From the NCBI GenBank assembly GCA_017520185.1, contig JAFXGO010000008.1:1-64000 (forward strand): DNA of 64,000 nucleotides, written 5' to 3'. The stretch's first letter is position 1; each line of letters opens with the position of its first letter. This document shows positions 32,312 through 41,437 of this stretch, piece after piece. The position numbers were made by a program, and so were the translations under genes. The notes below the pieces were generated by a model. That model was not told the DNA's origin and made no database searches. It was given only the letters and a program-made list of their open reading frames with translations. This DNA is from Elusimicrobiaceae bacterium (GTDB lineage: Bacteria; Elusimicrobiota; Elusimicrobia; Elusimicrobiales; Elusimicrobiaceae).

Positions 32312-33955
32312 TTATTTACCGCAGCCGCAGCAGCATTCTTCAGCTACTTTCGGAGCGGCGGCCAATACTTCTTTGGATACGCCGTCGGCATATTTTTTGA
32401 AGTTTTCCACGAAAGATTTAGCCAATTCTTGGTATTTCTTCATGTAGGCTTCTTTATCAGACCACAAGTTCATCGGGTTCAAAATTTCGGCCGGTACGCC
32501 TTCGCATTCCGTCGGGATTTGGAAACCGAACACAGGGTCGGTAATGAAGTTCACTTTGGCCAATTTGCCGTCTAAAGCAGCATTGAGCAAGGTGCGGGTA
32601 TATTTGATGCTGATGCGGTTGCCTACGCCATAAGGACCACCGATCCAACCGGTGTTTACGAGCCAGCAATCCACATTATGTTCTTGAATTTTCTTTTTCA
32701 AGAGTTGAGCATAGGTATCCGGATGCAAGGGCATGAACGGACCGCCGAAGCAGGTGCTGAAGGTGCTTTGGGGTTCTTTAATACCTTTTTCAGTACCGGC
32801 TACTTTGGCGGTATAACCGCTGATGAAGTGGTACAAGGCTTGATCGGCGCTGAGTTTGGAAATCGGCGGCATAACACCGAAAGCATCACAGGTCAAGAAG
32901 ATGATGTTTTTCGGGTGGTCGGCACGTTCGCTTTCTACAGCATTGCTGATGAAGTTAAGCGGATAGCAAGCGCGGGTATTTTCGGTTAAAGAACCGTCAT
33001 CTAAATCCAATTTACCGGTTTCGGCATCAAATACTACGTTTTCAAGTACCGTACCAAAGCGGTGAGTGGTGGAGTAGATTTGCGGTTCGGCTTCGGCATT
33101 GAGTTTGATTACTTTAGCATAGCAGCCGCCTTCAAAGTTGAAGATACCGGTTTCGTCCCAACCGTGTTCATCGTCACCGATAAGTCCGCGGGACACATCA
33201 GCAGACAGGGTGGTTTTACCCGTACCGGACAAACCGAAGAATACGGCACTGTCTCCTTTCGGGCCGACGTTGGCAGAGCAGTGCATGGTCATAATGCCTT
33301 TTTGAGGCAAGAGATAGTTCATAACGGTGAACAAAGCTTTTTTGTTTTCACCACCGTATTCGCTGCCGATTACCAAAACCATTTTCTTTTCAAAGTTGAT
33401 TAAAATGGCGGTTTCGGAGTTGGTACCGTCGGTAGCCGGATCAGCTTTCATTTTGGGCAAGCAGATCAAGGTAAATTCCGGCACAAAGTCTTTGAGTTCT
33501 TCTTTTTTCGGCTCAATGAACATGTTTTTAACAAACAAGTTCGTCCATGCACATTCGGTGATGGCGCGTACTTTCAAGCGAGAAGCTTCGCTGGAGCCTA
33601 CATAAGCGTCACGAGCAAACAAATCTTTATCTTCTACGTATTTTTGAGCTTTGGCGAACAAAATGTCCCAATATTTCGGCTCAATACCTACGTTGCCTTT
33701 GCTGAACCAAAGTTTTCCTTCTACGTCAGCGGTTTTGACAAAGAAACGATCGTTGGGGCTGCGACCGGTGTGTTTGCCGGTGCTTACGCACAAAGGACCG
33801 CCGTAAACGACGTTGCCTTCTTCACGTTTGATGGCTTCTTCGTACAAGGCCGGAGTGGAATAGTTCCAATACACGGTCTTGCTGGTTTTCAGGCCGGCAT
33901 TTTCCAGCCCATATTCCGGTTTAAAAAAATCCGGTTTAGCATTTTTTGTATTCAT
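32312..33955 (-). CDS. pckA: Phosphoenolpyruvate carboxykinase (ATP)
   Basis: 547 residues. The substrate loop KHTGRSPNDRF (61-71), the kinase P-loop GLSGTGKTTL (241-250) and the metal site GDDEHGWDETGIFNFEGGC are all intact. In fermenters it often runs in the PEP-to-oxaloacetate direction, making ATP on the way to succinate; direction here is inferred. Odd: the C-terminus ends in a short Cys cluster (CCCGCGK) absent from standard enzymes. Strong AAGGAAAA site. Confidence 0.95.
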   Translation of the reverse strand: MNTKNAKPDFFKPEYGLENAGLKTSKTVYWNYSTPALYEEAIKREEGNVVYGGPLCVSTGKHTGRSPNDRFFVKTADVEGKLWFSKGNVGIEPKYWDILFAKAQKYVEDKDLFARDAYVGSSEASRLKVRAITECAWTNLFVKNMFIEPKKEELKDFVPEFTLICLPKMKADPATDGTNSETAILINFEKKMVLVIGSEYGGENKKALFTVMNYLLPQKGIMTMHCSANVGPKGDSAVFFGLSGTGKTTLSADVSRGLIGDDEHGWDETGIFNFEGGCYAKVIKLNAEAEPQIYSTTHRFGTVLENVVFDAETGKLDLDDGSLTENTRACYPLNFISNAVESERADHPKNIIFLTCDAFGVMPPISKLSADQALYHFISGYTAKVAGTEKGIKEPQSTFSTCFGGPFMPLHPDTYAQLLKKKIQEHNVDCWLVNTGWIGGPYGVGNRISIKYTRTLLNAALDGKLAKVNFITDPVFGFQIPTECEGVPAEILNPMNLWSDKEAYMKKYQELAKSFVENFKKYADGVSKEVLAAAPKVAEECCCGCGK

Positions 33956-33960
33956 AGTGT

Positions 33961-35145
33961 TTAGTTTTCCTTGAACGACAGATTTTCAAGTGCCTTTTTG
34001 ATCCTTCTGACCCCCTCCACAATACTGTCTTGGGAGGCGCAAAAACTAATGCGCAAATGTCCATCTACACCGAAGGCAGCTCCGGGCACTACAGCTACCA
34101 AAGCCTTCTCCAACAGATACTGAGCCAGTGCCTGAGAATCCGGATTATAATAGCTAAAATCGGCAAACGAATAGAATGTACCCTGCGGTTGGTAAATGTG
34201 CAAATGCGGGATTTGCGCCAATTCAGCCAACAATACATCTCTATTACGTTGCAATAAAGAACACAACTCTTTAATGCAACCTTGATCTCCCAACAAAGCA
34301 GCCGTTGCGGCTACTTCAGACAAATCACTGTTGCAAGAGGTGCTTTGAGCCTGCATACGGCCCATCGCACTAATTAAAGATTTATTTTCCGACACTGCCC
34401 ACCCAATACGCAGCCCCGTCAAGCCATATAATTTGGACACGCCGTTGGCAATTACCAAATTTTGGCCGTTGGTGCTGTATTTATAAGGATTCGGGCAGGT
34501 TTTTCCATCGAAAACGAGTTTATGATAAATATCGTCCATCAACAGGAAGATATTTCTTTGCTCCGCCAACTCTATCACAGCCTTTACGAAAGACTCGTCA
34601 AAAATCAAGCCGGAGGGATTATTGGGACTGTTAAGCAAAATGGCTTTTGTTTTGTCGGTAATGGCTGCTTGGATTTGTTCAAAACAAACTTGCAAAGAAC
34701 CTTGCGCCGGACGAACGATGACCGGTGTTGCTCCGGCCATTTTGACCATTTCCGGATAACTTACCCAATACGGAGCAGGGAAAAGCACTTCATCCCCCTC
34801 CTTTACGGCGGCTAAGAGGAAATTAAAAAGGGCTTGCTTGGCACCGGCCGAAATAATAATATTTTCGGCGGAGACCTTTTTTCCGTAGTTTTCCAACGTA
34901 TATTTAATCACCGCTTCTTTCAGTTCGGGTGTACCGGAAGACGGCGTATATTTAATCCGACGAGACTTCGCCTTTTCTATCAGCGCATCTACCGCTGCTT
35001 GCGGAGCAGGAAATACAGGCTCTCCACCGCCTAAGTGAATGAGCGGTTTGCCTTCTTTTTTCAAAGCCCTTGCCAAAGCATTAATCTTTAGTGTGGGTGA
35101 ATCTCCTATATTTTGCGCTCTTTTACTAAGTGTTAGATCTGACAT
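33961..35145 (-). CDS. Class I aminotransferase (aspartate aminotransferase-like)
   Basis: 394 residues, PLP fold type I. LNSPNNPSG and the Schiff-base Lys in SKLYGLTGLRIGW are present. An Arg near RISFC would bind the substrate carboxylate. Resembles the AspAT Ib group, though some members act on aromatic or branched substrates. It lies 5 bp upstream of pckA, so aspartate/oxaloacetate/PEP conversion may be coupled. Confidence 0.85.
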   Translation of the reverse strand: MSDLTLSKRAQNIGDSPTLKINALARALKKEGKPLIHLGGGEPVFPAPQAAVDALIEKAKSRRIKYTPSSGTPELKEAVIKYTLENYGKKVSAENIIISAGAKQALFNFLLAAVKEGDEVLFPAPYWVSYPEMVKMAGATPVIVRPAQGSLQVCFEQIQAAITDKTKAILLNSPNNPSGLIFDESFVKAVIELAEQRNIFLLMDDIYHKLVFDGKTCPNPYKYSTNGQNLVIANGVSKLYGLTGLRIGWAVSENKSLISAMGRMQAQSTSCNSDLSEVAATAALLGDQGCIKELCSLLQRNRDVLLAELAQIPHLHIYQPQGTFYSFADFSYYNPDSQALAQYLLEKALVAVVPGAAFGVDGHLRISFCASQDSIVEGVRRIKKALENLSFKEN

Positions 35146-35198
35146 ACGAAAAAACTCCTTATAGATATTCTAACATTTAATTTCACTCAAGACTACCC

Positions 35199-36029
35199 TT
35201 ACTTTTGAATTTTTTCCAATACAACCAACAATTCGTTTAGCTGTGGCAAACTAAGCCCTTCTATTCCGCCGCGATCGGCCGCTGCTGCAATATCCGGACT
35301 TAAGGGCAAACGAGCCGTAGCCGGTATAGCATATTTTTCGGCCGTTTCTTTTACACGACTTTGACCAAAAATCTCATGTTCCTTGCCACAGTCGGGACAA
35401 GTGAAATAACTCATATTTTCTACTAAACCGGAAATGGAAAGATTCATCATTTTGGCCATTTTAACCGCTTTTTCCACAATCATTCCCACCAATTCTTGCG
35501 GAGAAGTCACAAAAACAATTCCGTCTACAGGTAAACTTTGGAAAACCGTTAAGGTCACATCACCCGTACCCGGCGGCATATCCACAAATAAAACATCTAC
35601 ATTGTCCCAAATTACTTCCGTCCAAAATTGTTTCACTGTACCGGTGATAAGAGGCCCTCTCCAAATGACAGGGTCTGTTTCATTATCCAACAATAAGTTC
35701 AAAGACATCAGTTGTACACCTGATTTGCTAAGCACCGGATAGACACCGCTTTGATCACCTTGAGCACGCTCAGTGACACCAAACATTTTGGGGATAGACG
35801 GACCGGTAATATCGGCATCCAAAACACCTACATTTAATCCTTTTTTCTGAGCCGCAGATGCTAAAAGAGCCGTCACCATAGATTTACCCACCCCGCCTTT
35901 ACCGCTGCAGACGGCAATCACTTTTTTCACGCGGGCATGCGGATTTAATTTTTCCAACAAACTTTGAGGTTCTTTTCTCTCTCCACAATTTTGACTGCAA
36001 GAAGCACAATCATGAGTACATTCAGCCAT
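35199..36029 (-). CDS. mrp: Mrp/NBP35-type Fe-S cluster carrier ATPase
   Basis: 276 residues. An N-terminal Cys cluster (CTHDCASCSQNC) is followed by the deviant Walker A CSGKGGVGKS (41-50), then VDMPPGTGD and a CPDC pair (YFTCPDCGKEH). The CxxC is the bridging site of the Fe-S carrier dimer. ApbC/Mrp members deliver [4Fe-4S] clusters. It may work with the Fe-S scaffold at 55058. Confidence 0.88.
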   Translation of the reverse strand: MAECTHDCASCSQNCGERKEPQSLLEKLNPHARVKKVIAVCSGKGGVGKSMVTALLASAAQKKGLNVGVLDADITGPSIPKMFGVTERAQGDQSGVYPVLSKSGVQLMSLNLLLDNETDPVIWRGPLITGTVKQFWTEVIWDNVDVLFVDMPPGTGDVTLTVFQSLPVDGIVFVTSPQELVGMIVEKAVKMAKMMNLSISGLVENMSYFTCPDCGKEHEIFGQSRVKETAEKYAIPATARLPLSPDIAAAADRGGIEGLSLPQLNELLVVLEKIQK

Positions 36030-36038
36030 TGTTCTCTC

Positions 36039-36476
36039 CTATAATAAATTGAAATTTTCGTCCGTCAGCCCTGTTAGCAAAATATTACCGTTGGGTAGTA
36101 CTGCCGCTTGAGCATAGACGGCCAATTCATATTTTTTTCCGGTTCCTTCCTGGAAATAAAATTGATGAGGCAGACGATAATGTGAACCAAAGGCTTTAAT
36201 CGACAAAACCTTTTCAGCGTTTGCAGACTGTTTCAATGTTGCCACATTCTGTTCGTTCACAAACAGGGTAATATCTTTTTTGTTTCCCCAAGTATTACCC
36301 TCAAAATCATACCGCAATGTCATATAATCTCCGCTGAGCAAAGCACGCGGATCCACAGGAGCTATTTTAAAATATACGGTTTGGGCTTCTTTTAAAGCGC
36401 GTTGAGTATTGCACACATAACCGCCCAAGATACCGGAAATCAAACAAGCACACAGAAAAAACAATTTAGCACGCAT
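36039..36476 (-). CDS. GDYXXLXY-domain protein
   Basis: 145 residues. An N-terminal membrane helix precedes a family signature LLSGDYMTLRYDF (about 45-57). It is typically encoded after DUF2157 and DUF4401 genes, as here, overlapping the latter by 11 nt. Function unknown; a periplasmic partner of the membrane proteins is likely. Confidence 0.8.
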   Translation of the reverse strand: MRAKLFFLCACLISGILGGYVCNTQRALKEAQTVYFKIAPVDPRALLSGDYMTLRYDFEGNTWGNKKDITLFVNEQNVATLKQSANAEKVLSIKAFGSHYRLPHQFYFQEGTGKKYELAVYAQAAVLPNGNILLTGLTDENFNLL

Positions 36477-37389
36477 TTTCCCCCCTTCTCAGCCAAGCAT
36501 ATACGCCCAACAACAAAAGGCCTACACCCATTAAATAATATGACTTTATTAGCAAAGTGGTTTGCATATTATAATATAGCCAAACAAACCCTGCGGCAAA
36601 GATAAAAACTCCCCACACTTTTTGATATAGATTTTTTTGAATAAATCCCAAACTTACCAAAGCCAATCCTGCCGTACTCCCTGTATTGGTTAAATAACAT
36701 AAAAATAGCATTAAGCCAATCATCACCAAGCTCGAACGATGGCGTACCTGCCAAATGTATATAAGTGCAAATCCTCCGCCCAGCAACAGATGAGAAAAAC
36801 CGCTAAAAACAGTATTTTTTCCATCATAAAAAAACATCATGAGCGGTCCACTCGACACCAACATCAGCCCCCAAGCCAACGGGCGTAAATTTTCTTTTTT
36901 CAGCAAAAACAAAACGTAAGCTAAGAGAAATAAAACCACCGACACCCATTCCATCGCAAAGGCGGACTTAGTGTACTCTGCCAAGTAAGCCATGCCCGTA
37001 AATCCGGCAGCGGCCACAGTTAGAATGCGGTCCATTTTTTGGCTAAATATGCGGTAGCTGGCTACGGCCAACAAAGAGGTTAACAAAAAAATACCGCCGA
37101 TTTGGAAATTAAAAATTTCGGTTAGTCCCATTACCAATAAGGTTTTCCCCACCAATGAAAAAGCTAAAGAAAGTTGCACCATAAAAGCCTTCCCCACCGC
37201 TTGTATGTTTTGTGCTTTCTCTGATGAATGCGCCAACAAAGCGGCAAATAATGTGTAAATAACACCAGGTATCAAACTTTGCTGGAAAGCCGAAAAACCA
37301 AAACAGAGGATTATCATCAAGCAGGACATCCACGCTCCAAAAGCCAATAATACTGACACCATAATAGGAACTTGATTTTTATTAGTCAT
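36466..37389 (-). CDS. DUF4401-like polytopic membrane protein
   Basis: 307 residues with about ten membrane segments and few charged residues outside the loops. Position between DUF2157 and GDYXXLXY genes supports the DUF4401 call. Overlaps the upstream gene by 8 nt, so translation is coupled. Function unknown. Confidence 0.7.
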   Translation of the reverse strand: MTNKNQVPIMVSVLLAFGAWMSCLMIILCFGFSAFQQSLIPGVIYTLFAALLAHSSEKAQNIQAVGKAFMVQLSLAFSLVGKTLLVMGLTEIFNFQIGGIFLLTSLLAVASYRIFSQKMDRILTVAAAGFTGMAYLAEYTKSAFAMEWVSVVLFLLAYVLFLLKKENLRPLAWGLMLVSSGPLMMFFYDGKNTVFSGFSHLLLGGGFALIYIWQVRHRSSLVMIGLMLFLCYLTNTGSTAGLALVSLGFIQKNLYQKVWGVFIFAAGFVWLYYNMQTTLLIKSYYLMGVGLLLLGVYAWLRRGENAC

Positions 37390-38206
37390 GTGCTTGCCCC
37401 CGTTCAGATTGCCCAGAAGTCAACATATATACGGCCCAAGCCGAACCGCCAAAAATAAGCAGGTAAAAGTTAATCCACATCTCTGAGAAGAAATGAAAGT
37501 ACGAGGATAAAATGTCTATCAACAAACAATCCACGACAAAAGCACATAAGCCCAACTGCGTAGAACCGCGTTTTTTGGCATAAGCATAAATAGCCAAAAG
37601 GAAAACCAGACAAAAAGAAACCCAAAAACCATCATTTTCCATTCCGTTAATTAAGCAAGCCCACAAAGCCGGAATTAAAAAGAAAAGTGAAAACAAAGGC
37701 CCTTGCTTTTTTTGAAAATAGGCTTTTTCGGAAAAAGCGAAACAAAGGGTATTGAACAGAAAAATCTGCCAAAACCAATATTCTGATGATAAATAGCAAC
37801 AATAGCCGTTCAAAAGACCGGCCCATAAAAGCCATATCCAACGATTTCCCGCCAACAAAGCCAACGGTAATAAACACAATGCCCATACGCCTAAAAATTC
37901 ATACACAAAAGAACCCGTTTGATATACTTGCCCATATACAGCCCAAAAAATACCTATAAATATACCGCAAGAAAAAGAAAGCACCTTTCCGGTATTGCTA
38001 GAAAGGCCTTTAAAATAAGCTGATACGGCACATCCCAGCAACCCCAACAAAGGCAAAGAAAATTTTAACACAAGGCCTATTTTTTCCCAATTATAGGCAA
38101 AAAAACAGACAATTCCGCTCAAAAGCAAAGCAACACCCGTTAAACCCAGCAAAGAAATGCTCCAACAAGGTAAAGAAAGACGAAAAAGAGAAGTATTTTT
38201 GTTCAT
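37382..38206 (-). CDS. DUF2157-like membrane protein
   Basis: 274 residues with multiple hydrophobic helices. First gene of the three-gene membrane operon. No ribosome binding site: TGCTACAAT ends 6 nt before the ATG, suggesting a leaderless message. Function unknown; the trio occurs together in diverse bacteria. Confidence 0.72.
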   Translation of the reverse strand: MNKNTSLFRLSLPCWSISLLGLTGVALLLSGIVCFFAYNWEKIGLVLKFSLPLLGLLGCAVSAYFKGLSSNTGKVLSFSCGIFIGIFWAVYGQVYQTGSFVYEFLGVWALCLLPLALLAGNRWIWLLWAGLLNGYCCYLSSEYWFWQIFLFNTLCFAFSEKAYFQKKQGPLFSLFFLIPALWACLINGMENDGFWVSFCLVFLLAIYAYAKKRGSTQLGLCAFVVDCLLIDILSSYFHFFSEMWINFYLLIFGGSAWAVYMLTSGQSERGQAHD

Positions 38207-38212
38207 AGTTTT

Positions 38213-38221
38213 ATTGTAGCA
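38213..38221 (-). promoter_or_regulatory. Probable leaderless promoter of the DUF2157 operon
   Basis: Extended -10 TGCTACAAT, then AAAACT, then the ATG at 38206. Confidence 0.6.
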
Positions 38222-38315
38222 ATTAAATCCTTTAAAATACCAGATAAATGCTATGCTCAGGTTTTTATCCTCTCAAAAGGCTCTTTTTTTAAACAGTTTT
38301 TAACTCTTTCAAAAA

Positions 38316-38396
38316 GGACCTATAAAATGATAGGTCTTTTGTTGTTTTTTTTTAGGTCCTTTGGCCCTTGTTGACAAATGTTTAAACTAATAAAAT
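38316..38396 (+). promoter_or_regulatory. Tripartite GGNCC element and promoter, copy 4
   Basis: A GGACCTAT/ATAGGTCT hairpin with T-run (38316-38350) ends in GGTCTTTT (38333). 22 bp on comes TAGGTCCTTTGGCCC (38353-38367), then TTGTTG (-35), a 17-bp spacer and TAAAAT (-10, 38391-38396). TTGACA at 38371 is an alternative -35. The start codon is at 38436. Confidence 0.6.
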
Positions 38397-38435
38397 AAAT
38401 TTGTAGTAATACTTTAAAACAAGGAGTTATCCTAT

Positions 38436-39122
38436 ATGAAAAAAGCAGTTTTGTTGTTAGCTGGTTTGGTCTTATTGCCTGTTTTTGCGAATGCACAGGG
38501 CTTCGTTCCTATGGGTTGGTCCCCTGACCCTAGACAAACGGATGAAAATTTTAAAAATAATGCTTTTTTTAAAGCAGGACAAGCAATGAGAGAAGCAATA
38601 AGAAAAGCTAATGAAAAACAAGAAATGTTATCTTATTTAAAAGAAGCCATTGTGTATACAGGAAGCGGTGGTGCTAGCGGTACGGGTGGCGGTGGTTGGC
38701 ATTCTGCCCCGCATCACTGGGATACGGATAAATTAGCAGAACTCCTCAAAAACGACGAAAATTTTTGGTCGTGGTTTGACTCTAACAGAGATATTGTTTT
38801 TAATTTCATTAAAGAACAGAACTTGGAAAATACTTATGAAGCTTTTCTTGTCTTTGGCAAAGATCCTATTTTGACAGAACAAGAAATATTATGTCATGAC
38901 TCTACATCATGTCATGACTCTGTATCTCGTATTGACTCTGTAAAAACAACTACTAAAGGCTTACGTGCTGTGGTTAACTGTAGAACTTACGAACCTGTTG
39001 TAATACGTTTCAATAGTGGTTATACTTCTTATGGCTTCAAAGAAAAAATTGTTAAAAAGGACTTCCCCATTTCAGAGGAAGGATTAGAAAAATGGCGTCA
39101 AATGCGCGGATATACTAACTAA
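38436..39122 (+). CDS. Secreted protein of unknown function
   Basis: 228 residues. A signal peptide ends in FANAQ. A Gly/Ser-rich loop (about 77-87) is followed by HSAPHHW and a helical part. CHDSTSCHDS is a short Cys repeat near residue 155. No domain recognised. AAGGAG precedes the ATG. Shares its signal-peptide style and promoter element with the gene at 1-494. Confidence 0.68.
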   Translation: MKKAVLLLAGLVLLPVFANAQGFVPMGWSPDPRQTDENFKNNAFFKAGQAMREAIRKANEKQEMLSYLKEAIVYTGSGGASGTGGGGWHSAPHHWDTDKLAELLKNDENFWSWFDSNRDIVFNFIKEQNLENTYEAFLVFGKDPILTEQEILCHDSTSCHDSVSRIDSVKTTTKGLRAVVNCRTYEPVVIRFNSGYTSYGFKEKIVKKDFPISEEGLEKWRQMRGYTN

Positions 39123-39125
39123 ATG

Positions 39126-39159
39126 AAAAACTCCGCTTATAAAAAGCGGAGTTTTTTTT
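39126..39159 (+). terminator. Terminator
   Basis: AAAAACTCCGCTT/AAGCGGAGTTTTT stem and T-run after the secreted-protein gene. Confidence 0.88.
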
Positions 39160-39199
39160 CTATTCTCCAAGTTTTGTATAATAATTAAAATAAGTTTTT

Positions 39200-39284
39200 G
39201 GAGAGGTGTGTGAGTGGTTGAAACAGCAGGTCTCGAAAACCTGTAAGCCGCAAGGCTTCGAGGGTTCAAATCCCTCCCTCTCCG
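39200..39284 (+). tRNA. tRNA-Ser (CGA)
   Basis: Acceptor GGAGAGG/CCTCTCC, anticodon stem CAGGT/ACCTG, loop CTCGAAA giving CGA, long variable arm (AAGCCGCAAGGCTT) and T-loop TTCAAAT. CCA is not encoded. A terminator (39290-39319) follows. Confidence 0.92.
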
Positions 39285-39289
39285 TATGA

Positions 39290-39319
39290 TTAAAAAACAC
39301 CCGCAAGGGTGTTTTTTAA
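39290..39319 (+). terminator. Terminator after tRNA-Ser
   Basis: TTAAAAAACACCC/GGGTGTTTTTTAA with a 4-nt loop. The following 39320-39660 holds no gene I can support. Confidence 0.85.
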
Positions 39320-39673
39320 TTTACAATCAGACAAGATTGGTATAAGCTGTATTATTCCGCACAGTAATTGTAAATCCGCAGGGACTTTATAACCCCCTCT
39401 TATCGCGCCAATTGATTAGAGCCATTTTTTTTGCTTTGCAACTGCAAGATCAGATTTATTTTTTTCATGGGTAAAAATACTCTAATAGATGTCTCCCTGC
39501 CAAACGTAAACACATTATCAACAACCAAAGATTCTCTTTTTTGTTTTACGGGCAAATTTTCAATCCGTAAACAATTTTGAAATAATATTCGGCCTTGTCG
39601 GAACTTCAATCGATCAAGATGAATTCTTTGATAAATCTTTTAAAAATGCTATAATAACTGTGTTGAATTTATC

Positions 39674-39746
39674 GGGCGTGTAGCTCAGTTGGGAGAGCGC
39701 CTCGTTCGCAACGAGGAGGTCGTCGGTTCGATCCCGATCACGTCCA
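39674..39746 (+). tRNA. tRNA-Ala (CGC)
   Basis: Acceptor GGGCGTG/CACGTCC with the alanine identity pair G3:U70, anticodon stem CCTCG/CGAGG, loop TTCGCAA giving CGC. Discriminator A. CCA is not encoded. Confidence 0.92.
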
Positions 39747-40004
39747 CTTTTTAGATTAAAACCTCGCACAAGCGGGGTTTTTTTATTTTAAAAAGAGGCG
39801 GTCTTCGCTCCGAATAAAGCAAAGGAGGTCGTCGGTTCGTCTCGGGTCACGTCCACTTTTTAGATTAAAACCTCGCACAAGCGGGGTTTTTTTTATTTTA
39901 AAAAGAGGCGGTCTTCGCTCCGAATAAAGCAAAAGAGGTCGTCGGTTCGTCTCGGGTCACGTCCACTTTTTAGATTAAAACCTCGCACAAGCGGGGTTTT
40001 TTCA
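39716..40004 (+). repeat. Tandem array of decayed tRNA-Ala 3' ends with terminators
   Basis: Three units of about 110 bp start at 39716 (inside the real tRNA), 39825 and 39935. Each has a T-arm/acceptor segment, then ACTTTTTAGATT and an AAAACCTCGC/GCGGGGTTTT terminator. Units two and three carry the same substitutions in the T arm (TCGTCTCGGG in place of TCGATCCCGA), so they were copied from one another after decay. Confidence 0.8.
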
Positions 40005-40078
40005 TTTTTTATTGCCGTTGTTCTTTGATAAAATATAAAATATATATAGATTTTATTTTAATAAGGAGTTCGCTTGAT

Positions 40079-41377
40079 ATGTCCAGCAAAATCAGAGTCG
40101 CAGACGTCGGTCAATACGTCGGACAAGAAATTACACTAAAAGGTTGGCTTTATAACAAACGTTCCAGCGGAAAATTGCATTTCTTACAATTACGTGACGG
40201 CAGCGGTATCATTCAGTGTGTCATTTTTAAAGGCGAAGTTTCTTCTGAACTTTTTGATTTAGCCGATAAACTAACTCAAGAATCTTCCATCATTGTCACC
40301 GGTACCATCCGCGAAGACAAACGCTCTCCTCTCGGTTTTGAAATGGGCGTAAAAGATTTGCAAGTATTACAACTTGCCAAAGACTATCCCATCTCTCCGA
40401 AAGAGCATGGACCCGATTTTTTAATGCAAAACCGCCATTTATGGTTGCGTTCTGCCAAACAAAATGCCATTTTAAAAATTCGCGATGAAATTATTTTTGC
40501 CATTCGCGAATATTTCCACAACAATGGATTTATTTTGTCGGATTCCCCCATTTTGACACCGGCCGCCTGCGAGGGTACCAGCACCTTATTTGAAACGGAT
40601 TACTTCGGAGAAAAGGCTTTCTTAACCCAGAGCGGTCAATTATATGGTGAAGCCTCTGCTATGGCCTTAGGAAAAACTTACTGTTTTGGTCCTACATTCC
40701 GCGCCGAAAAAAGCAAAACCCGCCGCCACCTGACCGAATTTTGGATGGTTGAGCCGGAAGTAGCCTATAACGATTTAGATGATAATATGGACTTGGCCGA
40801 AGACTTTATTAAATATATTGTGGCCAAAGTGCTTAAAAACCGCGCAGCAGAATTGAAAGTATTGGAAAGAGACACCACCAAACTTCAAGCAACCGTAGAA
40901 AAGAAATTTCCGCGTATCGATTATACCGATGCCATTGAAATTTTGCATAAAAAAGGCAATGACACTCCTTGGGGCGGAGATATCGGCGGCGATGAAGAAA
41001 CCTTGCTGGGTGAAGATTATGACACGCCTATCATGATTCACCGTTATCCCACTGCTATTAAAGCCTTCTACATGAAACAAGACCCCAAAAATCTGGACGT
41101 AGTGCTGGCTGTGGACGTAATCGGGCCTGAAGGAGCCGGTGAAATCATCGGTGGAAGCCAAAGAGAAGAAGATTATGATACTTTGGTCCGCCGTATGAAA
41201 GAAAGCGGCTTAGATCCTGCCGGCTATGACTGGTACTTAGATTTGCGCAAATACGGCAGTGTGCCTCACTCCGGTTTTGGTATGGGCATTGAACGTATGG
41301 TGCGCTGGATTTGTGGCCTTCAACACGTACGCGAAACTATTCCGTTCCCGCGCATGATGGATAAAATCCGCCCGTAA
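40079..41377 (+). CDS. asnS: Asparaginyl-tRNA synthetase
   Basis: 432 residues from ATG 40079; AAGGAG lies 10 nt upstream. OB-fold anticodon domain (about 1-115) followed by a class II core: motif 2 [21 protein letters not shown] and motif 3 [12 protein letters not shown]. Directly charges tRNA-Asn, so the GatCAB route is not needed for Asn. Confidence 0.95.
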   Translation: MSSKIRVADVGQYVGQEITLKGWLYNKRSSGKLHFLQLRDGSGIIQCVIFKGEVSSELFDLADKLTQESSIIVTGTIREDKRSPLGFEMGVKDLQVLQLAKDYPISPKEHGPDFLMQNRHLWLRSAKQNAILKIRDEIIFAIREYFHNNGFILSDSPILTPAACEGTSTLFETDYFGEKAFLTQSGQLYGEASAMALGKTYCFGPTFRAEKSKTRRHLTEFWMVEPEVAYNDLDDNMDLAEDFIKYIVAKVLKNRAAELKVLERDTTKLQATVEKKFPRIDYTDAIEILHKKGNDTPWGGDIGGDEETLLGEDYDTPIMIHRYPTAIKAFYMKQDPKNLDVVLAVDVIGPEGAGEIIGGSQREEDYDTLVRRMKESGLDPAGYDWYLDLRKYGSVPHSGFGMGIERMVRWICGLQHVRETIPFPRMMDKIRP

Positions 41378-41397
41378 ATAAAATTCTTTCCTTACAC

Positions 41398-41427
41398 AAA
41401 AAACCCTAGTGAAAACTAGGGTTTTTT
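41398..41427. terminator. Bidirectional terminator
   Basis: AAAAAACCCTAGT/ACTAGGGTTTTTT between asnS and the convergent ankyrin gene. Confidence 0.9.
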
Positions 41428-41437
41428 ATTAAAAATT

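Noticed and set aside
39400-39609. 69-codon minus-strand frame upstream of tRNA-Ala
   Set aside because: No ribosome binding site, TTG start, no recognisable domain, and atypical composition.
39716-40004. CRISPR array
   Set aside because: Units contain tRNA 3' sequence and terminators and have no spacer-like variable parts.
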